Shown piece after piece: positions 1 to 5,628 of a stretch of 6,829 nucleotides of DNA (position 1 is its first letter; each line of letters starts with the position of its first letter). The DNA comes from Treponema sp. UBA7590 (GTDB lineage: Bacteria > Spirochaetota > Spirochaetia > Treponematales > Treponemataceae): assembly GCA_002478955.1 (NCBI GenBank), contig DLKK01000086.1, forward strand, positions 8,057-14,885, read 5' to 3'. The notes below the pieces were generated by a model. That model had not been told where the DNA came from. It made no database searches and saw nothing but the letters and a program-made list of their open reading frames with translations. Both the position numbers and the translations under genes were made by a program.

Positions 1-521
1 CAATTGAAAATAAAAAGTCATTTTTGTTTTTTGGACTTTGGTCTAGGAAAGAAAATCTTGATGGGCTTATATGGTTTATAAAAAATGTTTTTCCGTTGTT
101 AAATGACAGTATAAAAGATTCCATTTTTGTAATGGGAGGTGGGCTTAACAAGGAATCTCAAGAAATGTATCTAAAACCAAATAAGATAAATTATCTTGGA
201 TTTGTACAAGACAGTTACACACGTATAGTTCAAAGCAGTGCCGTGATTGTTCCGTTGTTTACTGGTGCCGGCGTAAAAGTGAAAGTTTTGGACAGTTTTA
301 CGACTGGAACTCCAGTAATAGGAACAGATGTCGCTTTTGAAGGAATTCCAGAAATTGAAGGACTTACAAATCTTGCGATTTCCGCAGAAGATTTTGCAGA
401 TAAAATAAATAATTTTGTTCCTTGCACGCTTGAACAGAAAATTTTAAATGCAAATGAATTTCGCAAGATTTATGACAATAATCATCTTGATGATAAATTG
501 CAAGAAAATTTCAAAAGTTAG
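1..521 (+). CDS. Glycosyltransferase, C-terminal part (GT-B fold, group 1 / GT4-like), 5' truncated by window edge
   Basis: The frame is open from the window edge (first full codon at 3) to TAG at 519-521, giving about 172 residues. TTG at 24 is an internal codon, not a credible start, because the preceding in-frame residues (IENKKSFLFFG) fit the first beta strand of the second Rossmann domain of group 1 glycosyltransferases. Also visible are the GAGVKVK loop around 264-284, the TGTPVIGT strand, and FEGIP around 337-350, which matches the conserved nucleotide-sugar-binding E-G motif of these enzymes. The family transfers a sugar from a nucleotide donor onto a glycan or lipid; the acceptor cannot be told here. 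The coding sequence is clearly more AT-rich than the downstream operon, as is common for surface-polysaccharide genes. It is followed by about 550 bases without a gene, so it is probably a separate transcription unit. Confidence 0.85.
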   Translation, partial: IENKKSFLFFGLWSRKENLDGLIWFIKNVFPLLNDSIKDSIFVMGGGLNKESQEMYLKPNKINYLGFVQDSYTRIVQSSAVIVPLFTGAGVKVKVLDSFTTGTPVIGTDVAFEGIPEIEGLTNLAISAEDFADKINNFVPCTLEQKILNANEFRKIYDNNHLDDKLQENFKS

Positions 522-857
522 TTTTATTACATAACAAATCCCCTTCCTTTCAGTCTTGTCCAAAAGAAGGGAAAAATCTATCACACTGTTCTTCTGTTGT
601 TACGGCAATGCTGCTGATTCCTATGACAGGATTTTTTAGCGTCGTTGTTCCGTGGAGGATGTCTGGACGGCTATAAAATAGCTTTTCCTAGTTTCAATCG
701 TTCGCGGAATGTGGCTTTCAGTTTTCCATCGGTAAAGTTGTTTATAGACTGTCACTCTGATTAATCAATAGACGATTTTTTTATATATAATATATAAATT
801 TCTTGTGCCTTCTCTGACGGATTTTGTGTGGTAAAACAGTTTAATTTAACAATGCGC

Positions 858-953
858 GATAGGCTGTTTTACAGGGTATGCAATAGGCTAGTTTACAGGG
901 TATGCAATAGGCTAGTTTACAGGGTATGCGATAGTCTTGTTTATTGAGATAAA
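858..953 (+). repeat. 24-bp tandem direct repeat, three good units plus one decayed unit
   Basis: Units lie at 858-881, 882-905, 906-929 and a degenerate 930-953. The second and third units are identical (AATAGGCTAGTTTACAGGG followed by TATGC). The first differs at three positions and the fourth has decayed in its second half. The period is 24 bases, a multiple of three. One + frame from ATG 852 to TGA 945-947 is open through all units and would encode 31 residues built on the octapeptide NRLVYRVC. No ribosome binding site precedes that ATG, so translation is not claimed. There are no spacers, so this is not a CRISPR array. Its place upstream of the operon could make it a protein-binding array or simply a slippage-generated minisatellite. 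Confidence 0.8.
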
Positions 954-986
954 ATGTGTTTAATTTTCTTAAAAATCTTTCTAAAA

Positions 987-1046
987 CCTATTGATTTAGT
1001 GGGTAAAATGTGCAAGAATATGATTATAAACTACTAAATCAGTAGG
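987..1046. promoter_or_regulatory. Long inverted repeat upstream of the leader ORF, possible operator or mRNA 5' hairpin
   Basis: The arm at 987-1002 (CCTATTGATTTAGTGG) pairs with the arm at 1031-1046 (CTACTAAATCAGTAGG) over 16 consecutive positions, 14 Watson-Crick and two G-T. The 28-base loop is AT-rich and contains TATGAT (1019-1024) and TATAAA (1025-1030), which resemble -10 boxes. A TTGATT at 991-996 resembles a -35 box but lies 22 bases from TATGAT, longer than normal, so no promoter is assigned firmly. The element ends 21 bases before the start of the leader ORF. It may be a regulator-binding site overlapping the promoter, or an RNA hairpin if transcription starts further upstream. 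Confidence 0.55.
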
Positions 1047-1070
1047 AAAATATGTAAACAGGAGGATATG

Positions 1071-1148
1071 ATGAAAACTTATTTTGAAAAATTAATTCGC
1101 GAAAACTTTAGAAACGGAGTCATGTGCTGCTGTTGTCTTTTCGCTTAG
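1071..1148 (+). CDS. Poly-cysteine leader peptide (25 aa), probable cysteine-responsive attenuator ORF
   Basis: A short ORF of 25 codons ends in TAG at 1146-1148. It is preceded by a strong Shine-Dalgarno AGGAGG (1060-1065), 5 bases before ATG 1071. A second in-frame ATG at 1068 is only 2 bases from the SD and is less likely to be used. The peptide has a charged first half (MKTYFEKLIRENFR) and ends GVMCCCCLFA; the four Cys codons (TGC TGC TGT TGT) lie at 1125-1136. It has no signal peptide or known domain. Runs of codons for a pathway's end product near the end of a small upstream ORF are the hallmark of attenuator leader peptides, and poly-Cys upstream ORFs acting as cysteine-responsive attenuators are known from mycobacteria. 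The downstream genes include a cysteine-synthase-type enzyme, which fits. Its role as a sensor is inferred; the mechanism is not clear because no intrinsic terminator is obvious between it and 1316. Apart from the initiator region it has only one Thr and no Ser, so it is a poor lanthipeptide precursor candidate. Confidence 0.75.
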   Translation: MKTYFEKLIRENFRNGVMCCCCLFA

Positions 1149-1275
1149 GCTGAAAATTTCCTAGTTTCGGCAAAATCAGTTAAATCAAAATTCAAATTCT
1201 CAAAAAAAACTTACCTGTAAAAAGGCGTATTGATTTGTTTAGGTGTTGACCATGAGTTCGGCAGGCTCAATCACC
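1149..1275 (+). promoter_or_regulatory. Structured leader between the poly-Cys ORF and the LanC-like gene
   Basis: Two hairpins can be drawn. The first, GCTGAAA (1149-1155) with TTTCGGC (1165-1171), has 7 pairs with one G-U and begins directly after the leader peptide stop. The second, GGTGTTGA (1242-1249) with TCAA-T-CACC (1267-1275), has 8 pairs with one bulged T. An alternative inner stem TGAG/CTCA competes with part of it. Neither is followed by a T-run, so neither looks like an intrinsic terminator. Between them, 1171-1218 is rich in A, T and C with almost no G, the kind of unstructured segment Rho prefers. ACCT (1213-1216) can also pair with AGGT (1241-1244), competing with the second hairpin. 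A ribosome positioned on the Cys codons or stop could shift these pairings; this is inference. Confidence 0.4.
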
Positions 1276-1315
1276 GCGCAAAACGTCACAGGAAAAAAAA
1301 CACAAGGAGCTTTTT

Positions 1316-2743
1316 ATGTCAGAAAATATTCTTTTCAAAAAATATACACCGCAGGATTATGTAAAATTTGCTGAGCAGACTGCAAACTGGATCAAGACTA
1401 CAGGAAAAACCGGCAAGACTGGAAAACTGTGGCTTCAAAGCCCTGATTCAAAGGAAAATTTTGACGACTACCCGATGCTTACTCCAAAATCGCTTTATGG
1501 CGGTTCGGCTGGTGTAGGTCTTTTTTATCTTCGTTTGTATCAGGTTACAAAAAATCCTGAATATCTAAAAGAGGCGGAATCTGCCGCAAAGGAAATCATC
1601 AGCACTTACGAGGGCAAGGCTTTTTATGAGAACGCGCTTAGCCACGGAACAACAGACGACAAGTTGGTTCACGTAAAGAATATGCCGGGCTGGATTGCAG
1701 GATTCAACAATGGACCTACAGGCCAGGCTTATCTTACATTGAAGCTTTACGAAGTCACAAAGGACAAAAATTACCTTGAATTTTCAAAAAAGGTTGCGGA
1801 CGATGTGATTTCTGTGGCAAAGACTAAAGATGACGGAATCTACTGGAGCGAGCAGCTGGACTACTGCGGAGACGGAAGCTACATTCCGTATTTTGCGGAG
1901 CTTTACCGTGCCTCAAAGGACGAAAAATATGTGGACGCGGCAAGAAAATTCGGAAACTATCTTCTTACAAAAGGAAAGCCGGCTCCAAACGGCGGAACTT
2001 ACTGGAATGTTGTTGACCTTACAATAATCGATTTTCCAAAGGACGTTTTCTGGGTAAATCTTGCGCACGGAACAAGTGGCGTAGGGTTTGTCTTTACACT
2101 TATCTACAATCTTACAAAAGATGAAAAATTCCTGAACGCTGCAAAAGAGGCTGCAAAGTATATTCAGGGAATTGCGGTCGGTGACGAAAATGCGGTTCTT
2201 GTGCCTTATCTTGACAGTTTGGAGAGAGGCCCTTCGACTGAATTTTATTATCTTAGCCAGTGCCACGGGCCTGCAGGAACTTCGCTTTTGTTCCACGCGC
2301 TTTACGACATCACAGGCGAAAAAGAATATTTCGACTGGATTTTAAAGCTTAGCCGCGGAATCATAAAGGCGGGCGCGCCTGAAAACTTTAGCCGCGGATA
2401 CTGGCAGAGCCAGGCTTTGTGCTGCGGAACTCCGGGGCTTCTGGAGCATTTTGTTTCAGTCTACAAACTTACCGGCGACAAAGAATTTCTTGAATATGCG
2501 GAGCGCACTGCAAAAACCGTTGTGGGACAGTCATTTGTGGAAGACGCAGACGGCGATATTTACCATCAGAAGAACGCAAGAAGATGGAGCGGAGCTTGGT
2601 GGCGCACAATCCCGACGGATGTTCACAGCTACACAGGACTCTACATCGGAACAGCCGGAAACGCATGGACGCTGCTTTCGCTTGCGGCAGTACAGAACGG
2701 CGAAAAATTGATTGAAACCGTGGAATACGATTTCTTTAAATAG
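1316..2743 (+). CDS. Stand-alone LanC-like (lanthionine synthetase C family) protein with CHG...CCG zinc motif
   Basis: The start ATG 1316 has a good SD (AAGGAG 1304-1309, 6-base spacing). The 475-residue protein shows seven repeats of the LanC toroid type (glycine-rich turn followed by an inner helix ending in L-Y), with turns near residues 60, 129, 183, 250, 315, 368 and 441; examples are GGSAGVGLFYLRLY, AHGTSGVGF, CHGPAG, CCGTPG and IGTAGNAWTLL. This matches the alpha/alpha toroid of NisC and LANCL proteins. H251 corresponds to the conserved HGxxG histidine. By order, C316 (CHG) matches the first zinc Cys of NisC, and C369-C370 (CCG) match the usual Cys-His pair, giving three Cys ligands as in the ProcM-type CCG enzymes. 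An Arg four residues before the first zinc Cys, present in NisC, is absent (Y312). No signal peptide, so cytoplasmic. The family adds thiols to dehydroamino acids. No precursor peptide or dehydratase lies nearby; with a cysteine-synthase-like gene 14 bases downstream, a small-molecule or protein-repair substrate is more likely. The substrate is unknown. Confidence 0.85.
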   Translation: MSENILFKKYTPQDYVKFAEQTANWIKTTGKTGKTGKLWLQSPDSKENFDDYPMLTPKSLYGGSAGVGLFYLRLYQVTKNPEYLKEAESAAKEIISTYEGKAFYENALSHGTTDDKLVHVKNMPGWIAGFNNGPTGQAYLTLKLYEVTKDKNYLEFSKKVADDVISVAKTKDDGIYWSEQLDYCGDGSYIPYFAELYRASKDEKYVDAARKFGNYLLTKGKPAPNGGTYWNVVDLTIIDFPKDVFWVNLAHGTSGVGFVFTLIYNLTKDEKFLNAAKEAAKYIQGIAVGDENAVLVPYLDSLERGPSTEFYYLSQCHGPAGTSLLFHALYDITGEKEYFDWILKLSRGIIKAGAPENFSRGYWQSQALCCGTPGLLEHFVSVYKLTGDKEFLEYAERTAKTVVGQSFVEDADGDIYHQKNARRWSGAWWRTIPTDVHSYTGLYIGTAGNAWTLLSLAAVQNGEKLIETVEYDFFK

Positions 2744-2757
2744 GAGACGATAGGAAA

Positions 2758-3738
2758 ATGGCAAAACTTTATGATTCAATCACAGAACTTGTTGGCGATA
2801 CTCCGCTGGTGCGCCTTCACCGTTACGAAAAACTTGTTGGCGCGAAAGGCAACATTCTGGGAAAATTTGAATATTTCAATCCGTCTGGAAGCGTAAAAGA
2901 CCGTGCGGCTCTGAACATCATAGAAGAGGCGGAAAAACGCGGCGACATAAAGCCAGGAATGACGCTTCTTGATTACACAAGCGGAAACACAGGAATTGGC
3001 GAGGCGACTTTTGCGAACGCTAAGGGCTACAAGCTTGTGATTGTGATTCAGCCTGGAGTTTCTGCCGAACGCACTCAGATTCTAAAGGCACTTGGCGCAA
3101 CTCTTCTTCAGGTTGCTGATGTGCCGGGCTTCCCTGAGCTTCTTAAAAACGGACTTTCAATGGCTGGGCTTGACCGCGTCTTTAAGGACTTTGCAAAGAA
3201 AAACGGCTGGTATTATCTGAACCAGGCCGCTGATGTGAACAATTCACTTGCGCACGTAAAGACAACCGGCCCTGAAATCTGGGAGGCAACAGGCGGAAAA
3301 GTTGACTATGTTGTGCAGCTTGTAGGAACTGGCGGAACTCTTTCTGGCCTTGCAAAATATTTCCGCGAGAAAAACCCGGATGTAAAGATTATCGGCGCGC
3401 AGCCGGCGGAACAGTCAAAAAAGAACCCAGCTTTCCCGGAACGCAACACGATTGACGGAGTTCTGAACTTTGACGGTGTGCCGGACGAAAATTATCCACC
3501 GCTTTTCAAGAGCTTCAACACAAAATACGACGAATGTTTTGACGTTGTTGCCGAGGACGCTTACGAAACCGGGCGCAAGCTCGTCAGCCAGGAAGGATTT
3601 TTTGTGGGCCAGTCGGCTGGAGCTGCTCTTTGGACGGCGACCCAAATTGCAAAACGTCCAGAGGCGGCTGGAAAAAATATTGTGGTGATTCTTGCGGACA
3701 ACGCGTTCAAATATCTTTCCACAAATATGTACAAATAG
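2758..3738 (+). CDS. PLP-dependent cysteine synthase-like enzyme (O-acetylserine sulfhydrylase / CBS family), divergent
   Basis: The protein has 326 residues, the usual length for CysK/CysM. ATG 2758 follows the LanC-like stop by 14 bases, with a weak AGGA just upstream, suggesting translational coupling. PLP-binding features are intact: the Schiff-base Lys K47 in NPSGSVKDR (41-49), the substrate loop TSGNTGIG (74-81), and the phosphate-binding GTGGT (190-194). Classical CysK enzymes carry QGIG-A-G-F-(I/V)-P after the PAES loop; here the region (about 216-242) reads AQPAEQS and IDGVLNFDGVP. The usual GISSGAA near the C-terminus is GQSAGAA (284-290), and PDSGERYLST is ADNAFKYLST (313-322). The fold and beta-replacement/elimination chemistry through alpha-aminoacrylate are therefore secure, but the exact substrates are not. 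Cysteine synthase, cysteine desulfhydrase, or synthesis/cleavage of a thioether amino acid are all possible. No serine acetyltransferase gene is present, and the CysE-docking interaction cannot be judged. Confidence 0.88.
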   Translation: MAKLYDSITELVGDTPLVRLHRYEKLVGAKGNILGKFEYFNPSGSVKDRAALNIIEEAEKRGDIKPGMTLLDYTSGNTGIGEATFANAKGYKLVIVIQPGVSAERTQILKALGATLLQVADVPGFPELLKNGLSMAGLDRVFKDFAKKNGWYYLNQAADVNNSLAHVKTTGPEIWEATGGKVDYVVQLVGTGGTLSGLAKYFREKNPDVKIIGAQPAEQSKKNPAFPERNTIDGVLNFDGVPDENYPPLFKSFNTKYDECFDVVAEDAYETGRKLVSQEGFFVGQSAGAALWTATQIAKRPEAAGKNIVVILADNAFKYLSTNMYK

Positions 3739-3747
3739 CCGGGGGTT

Positions 3748-3773
3748 GCGGCAATTTGCATGCAAATTGCCGC
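3748..3773. repeat. Perfect 26-bp palindrome, terminator-like or processing hairpin
   Basis: The arms GCGGCAATTTGCA and TGCAAATTGCCGC are exact reverse complements with no spacer, 9 bases after the stop codon of the cysteine synthase-like gene. As RNA it would form a strong stem; the following bases GGGCTTT give only a weak T-run, so termination would be partial at best. It may tune expression between the enzyme genes and the transporter genes, or protect the upstream message. Whether the two halves form one operon depends on this element. Confidence 0.65.
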
Positions 3774-3801
3774 CGGGCTTTCCGTGGCTACGCTTTCGCT
3801 T

Positions 3802-3820
3802 CGAACCGCCTTGCGGTTTG
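3802..3820. repeat. Second hairpin in the same gap, part of a probable dispersed intergenic element
   Basis: CGAACCGC (3802-3809) pairs with GCGGTTTG (3813-3820) over 8 positions with one G-U and a 3-base loop. It sits in a GC-richer stretch from about 3770 to 3848 that does not look coding and ends in ACTCCAATCCCTAACCC just before the SD of the permease gene. The compact stem-loop composition resembles REP-like intergenic elements, which I infer but cannot confirm without genome-wide copies. No T-run follows. Confidence 0.4.
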
Positions 3821-3863
3821 CCTGCGGTACCACTCCAATCCCTAACCCATGGAGGAAAGGATT

Positions 3864-4811
3864 ATGAAAAATTCAATAAAAAAATTTCTGCCGCTTGCCG
3901 GAGCAATTTTTGCATTGGCTTTGCAGCTGCTTATAAAAGACAACCGCCGCCATCCTGCGGCTCTGCATCATTATTATGCAAATCTGCTTATAATTTTTGC
4001 AGTTCTTGCGCTGGCGGCTCTTGTTTCATCATTCTTCTGGAAAAAAACTAAATTATTTCTGGAAAAAAACGGGCCTGTAATCGCTGTAAGTTTTGTGCTT
4101 CTTTCAGTCCTAAATATTTTGACGGCAAAAACTGTGGTACTTCCTGTAATGCTTTTTCCAAGTTTTGACAATATTCTGTCTGTCTTTGTGGAATCGCGCG
4201 CATTAATGGTAAAATGTGTCTTTCATTCTGTAAAACTTCTGTTTACCGGGATTTTTTTTGGTGTGCTTGTGGGTTTTCTTACAGGAGTTGGGCTTGGTTT
4301 TTCAAGGCGGTTCAATTATTGGGTGAATCCGTTCATCAAAATCATCGGACCGATTCCTGCGACCGCATGGATTCCGATTGCGCTGGTGGTTTTTCCGGGC
4401 ACTTTCTGGGCAAGCGTTTTTATAGTCGCACTTTCGGTGTGGTTTCCGGTTCTGCTTTTGACAAGCTCAGGAATCCAGAACGTTCCGAACGCGTATTTTG
4501 AAGTCGGAAAAACTTTGGGAGCCGGCAGATTCTACCAGATTTTCAGGATTGCGATTCCGGCGGCTCTTCCGAACATTTTTCAGGGGCTTTTCTTTGGAAT
4601 CTGTTCTTCGTTCATCGCGCTCATGACGGCAGAAATGTTCGGGGCAAAGGCAGGAATCGGCTGGTTCATCAACATGGAAAAAGAGCTTGCGGAATTCAAA
4701 GGCGTTTATGCAGGCCTTATCCTGATTGCCGTTTTCTGCTCGGTGATTCTAAAAATCTTGTTTCTTGTAAAAGACAGGACGTTAAGATGGCAGAAAGGAC
4801 TTGTAAAGTAA
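3864..4811 (+). CDS. ABC transporter permease, SsuC/TauC-like (nitrate/sulfonate/taurine/NMT1-precursor type)
   Basis: The chosen start is ATG 3864 because the SD GGAGGA (3851-3856) lies 7 bases upstream; the in-frame ATG at 3849 overlaps that SD and would add only five residues. The protein is 315 residues. Membrane segments appear around 8-24, 40-58, 71-88, 123-145, 164-178, 181-201, 238-256 and 282-301. The permease core (about 100-305) carries the family features: SVKLLFTGIFFGVLVG, the PIPATAWIPIALVVFPG segment (163-179), and the EAA coupling loop EVGKTLGAGRFYQIFRIAIPAALP (about 213-236), which contacts the ATPase. Family members are usually about 250-280 residues, so the first two or three helices look like an extra N-terminal membrane part. 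It would form the channel of an importer with the two following genes. Substrate cannot be read from the permease. Confidence 0.9.
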   Translation: MKNSIKKFLPLAGAIFALALQLLIKDNRRHPAALHHYYANLLIIFAVLALAALVSSFFWKKTKLFLEKNGPVIAVSFVLLSVLNILTAKTVVLPVMLFPSFDNILSVFVESRALMVKCVFHSVKLLFTGIFFGVLVGFLTGVGLGFSRRFNYWVNPFIKIIGPIPATAWIPIALVVFPGTFWASVFIVALSVWFPVLLLTSSGIQNVPNAYFEVGKTLGAGRFYQIFRIAIPAALPNIFQGLFFGICSSFIALMTAEMFGAKAGIGWFINMEKELAEFKGVYAGLILIAVFCSVILKILFLVKDRTLRWQKGLVK

Positions 4812-4830
4812 GGCTTCAAAAGGAGATTTT

Positions 4831-5607
4831 ATGGAAGGCGAAGTAAAAATTCAGAGCGCATCAAAAGTTTTTAGTTCTGCAAAAGAATCTGTAACCGCCC
4901 TTTCAGGCGTTGATTTTGAAATCCCGGCAGGAAGCTTTGTGACTTTAATCGGGCCTTCCGGCTGCGGAAAAACAACTTTGCTCCGCTGCATTGCAGGCTT
5001 GGAAACTCTTACAGAAGGAAAAATCCTTGTTGACGGAAAAACTGTTTCAAAACCCGGAAGCGACAGGGGATTTGCGTTTCAGCAGGCGAATCTTTTTCCG
5101 TGGCTTACAATCCGCGAGAATATCAGTTTTGGATTAAAGGCACGGAAGATTTTCAAGGCAAACAAAAGTTCTGTGGACGAATTTATAAATCTTGTGGGCT
5201 TAAAAGGCTTTGAGAATTCTTTTCCGCACCAGATTTCAGGCGGAATGAACCAAAGGGCAAGCCTTGCGCGCGCTCTTGTCGGGCATCCAAAAATCCTTCT
5301 TCTGGACGAGCCGCTCGGAGCTTTGGATGCATTCACAAGAATGACAATGCAGGACGAAATCTTGCGCATAAAAAAAGAGCACAACATGACAATGATTATG
5401 GTGACGCACGACGTGGATGAGGCGGTCTACATGAGCGACTATGTTGTTATTATGACGGCGCGCCCGGCAAAAGTCCAAAAAATCATAAAGATTGAGCTTA
5501 GCCAGCCGCGCGTAAGAAAACAGGACGTTTTTGTGAACTACAGAAACCAGATTCTTGAAATATTGAACTACGCAGGAAAACTTCCTGAGCTTGAATTTAC
5601 ATTATAA
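4831..5607 (+). CDS. ABC transporter ATP-binding protein, SsuB/TauB-like
   Basis: A complete nucleotide-binding domain of 258 residues. Visible motifs in order: Walker A GPSGCGKT (41-48), Q-loop FAFQQANLFPW (81-91), signature ISGGMNQR (135-142), Walker B ILLLDEP (155-161), D-loop GALD (163-166) and H-loop H193 in VTHDVDEA. The family signature is usually LSGGMQQR, so I135 and N140 are mild variations. The VTHDVDEAVYMSDYVVIM stretch is typical of the taurine/sulfonate/nitrate importer ATPases. The start at 4831 has AAGGAG upstream at proper spacing, 19 bases after the permease stop. It would energise uptake through the upstream permease at the inner face of the cytoplasmic membrane. Confidence 0.93.
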   Translation: MEGEVKIQSASKVFSSAKESVTALSGVDFEIPAGSFVTLIGPSGCGKTTLLRCIAGLETLTEGKILVDGKTVSKPGSDRGFAFQQANLFPWLTIRENISFGLKARKIFKANKSSVDEFINLVGLKGFENSFPHQISGGMNQRASLARALVGHPKILLLDEPLGALDAFTRMTMQDEILRIKKEHNMTMIMVTHDVDEAVYMSDYVVIMTARPAKVQKIIKIELSQPRVRKQDVFVNYRNQILEILNYAGKLPELEFTL

Positions 5608-5628
5608 ATAAAAAGGAGGATACAAAAA

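Larger units (their letters stand above)
522..1070. other. Long intergenic region without a convincing gene
   Basis: No ORF with a ribosome binding site and recognisable product is seen on either strand before the leader ORF at 1071. Contents in order: an imperfect hairpin (CCCTTCCTTT at 541-550 with AAAAGAAGGG at 562-571, one mismatch) just after the glycosyltransferase stop, possibly a weak terminator but without a T-run; a small hairpin GCTAT-AAA-ATAGC at 670-682 followed by TTTT; a 26-codon stop-bounded minus-strand frame around 671-751 (it includes ATFRERLKLGKAIL) that might be a gene remnant but is too short to claim; a palindrome TGATTAATCA at 758-767; an AT-rich TATAAT-containing stretch around 781-800; a 9-bp inverted repeat (GTAAAACAG 831-839, CTGTTTTAC 864-872); the 24-bp tandem units; and the operator-like inverted repeat described separately. 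Confidence 0.6.

Noticed and set aside
24..521. TTG at 24 as the true start of the glycosyltransferase
   Set aside because: The frame is open upstream to the window edge, the upstream residues fit the domain, there is no SD, and a 165-residue protein would lack the N-terminal domain.
858..953. CRISPR array or plasmid iterons
   Set aside because: The units are directly adjacent without unique spacers, only three are good, and no replication or Cas gene is present.
1071..1148. The Cys-rich short ORF as a lanthipeptide precursor for the LanC-like protein
   Set aside because: It has no Ser and only one Thr to be dehydrated, no leader/core layout, and no dehydratase is nearby. Four adjacent Cys codons before a cysteine-related operon fit a leader peptide better.
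1149..1315. Known riboswitch (SAM or cobalamin type) in the leader
   Set aside because: The region is short and AT-rich, with only two small hairpins and none of the conserved core sequences I would expect.
1913..2296. 127-residue minus-strand frame inside the LanC-like gene
   Set aside because: It is a shadow of a strongly supported coding region, with no SD and no recognisable domain. The same applies to the minus-strand frames within the cysteine-synthase-like and ATPase genes.
3849..3863. ATG 3849 as the start of the permease
   Set aside because: This ATG overlaps the SD (GGAGGA 3851-3856) that is well placed for ATG 3864, and it adds only five residues that do not look like a conserved start.
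3692..4051. 119-residue + frame spanning the gap after the cysteine-synthase-like gene
   Set aside because: It overlaps two well-supported genes out of frame and crosses the palindrome and hairpin; the composition is not protein-like.
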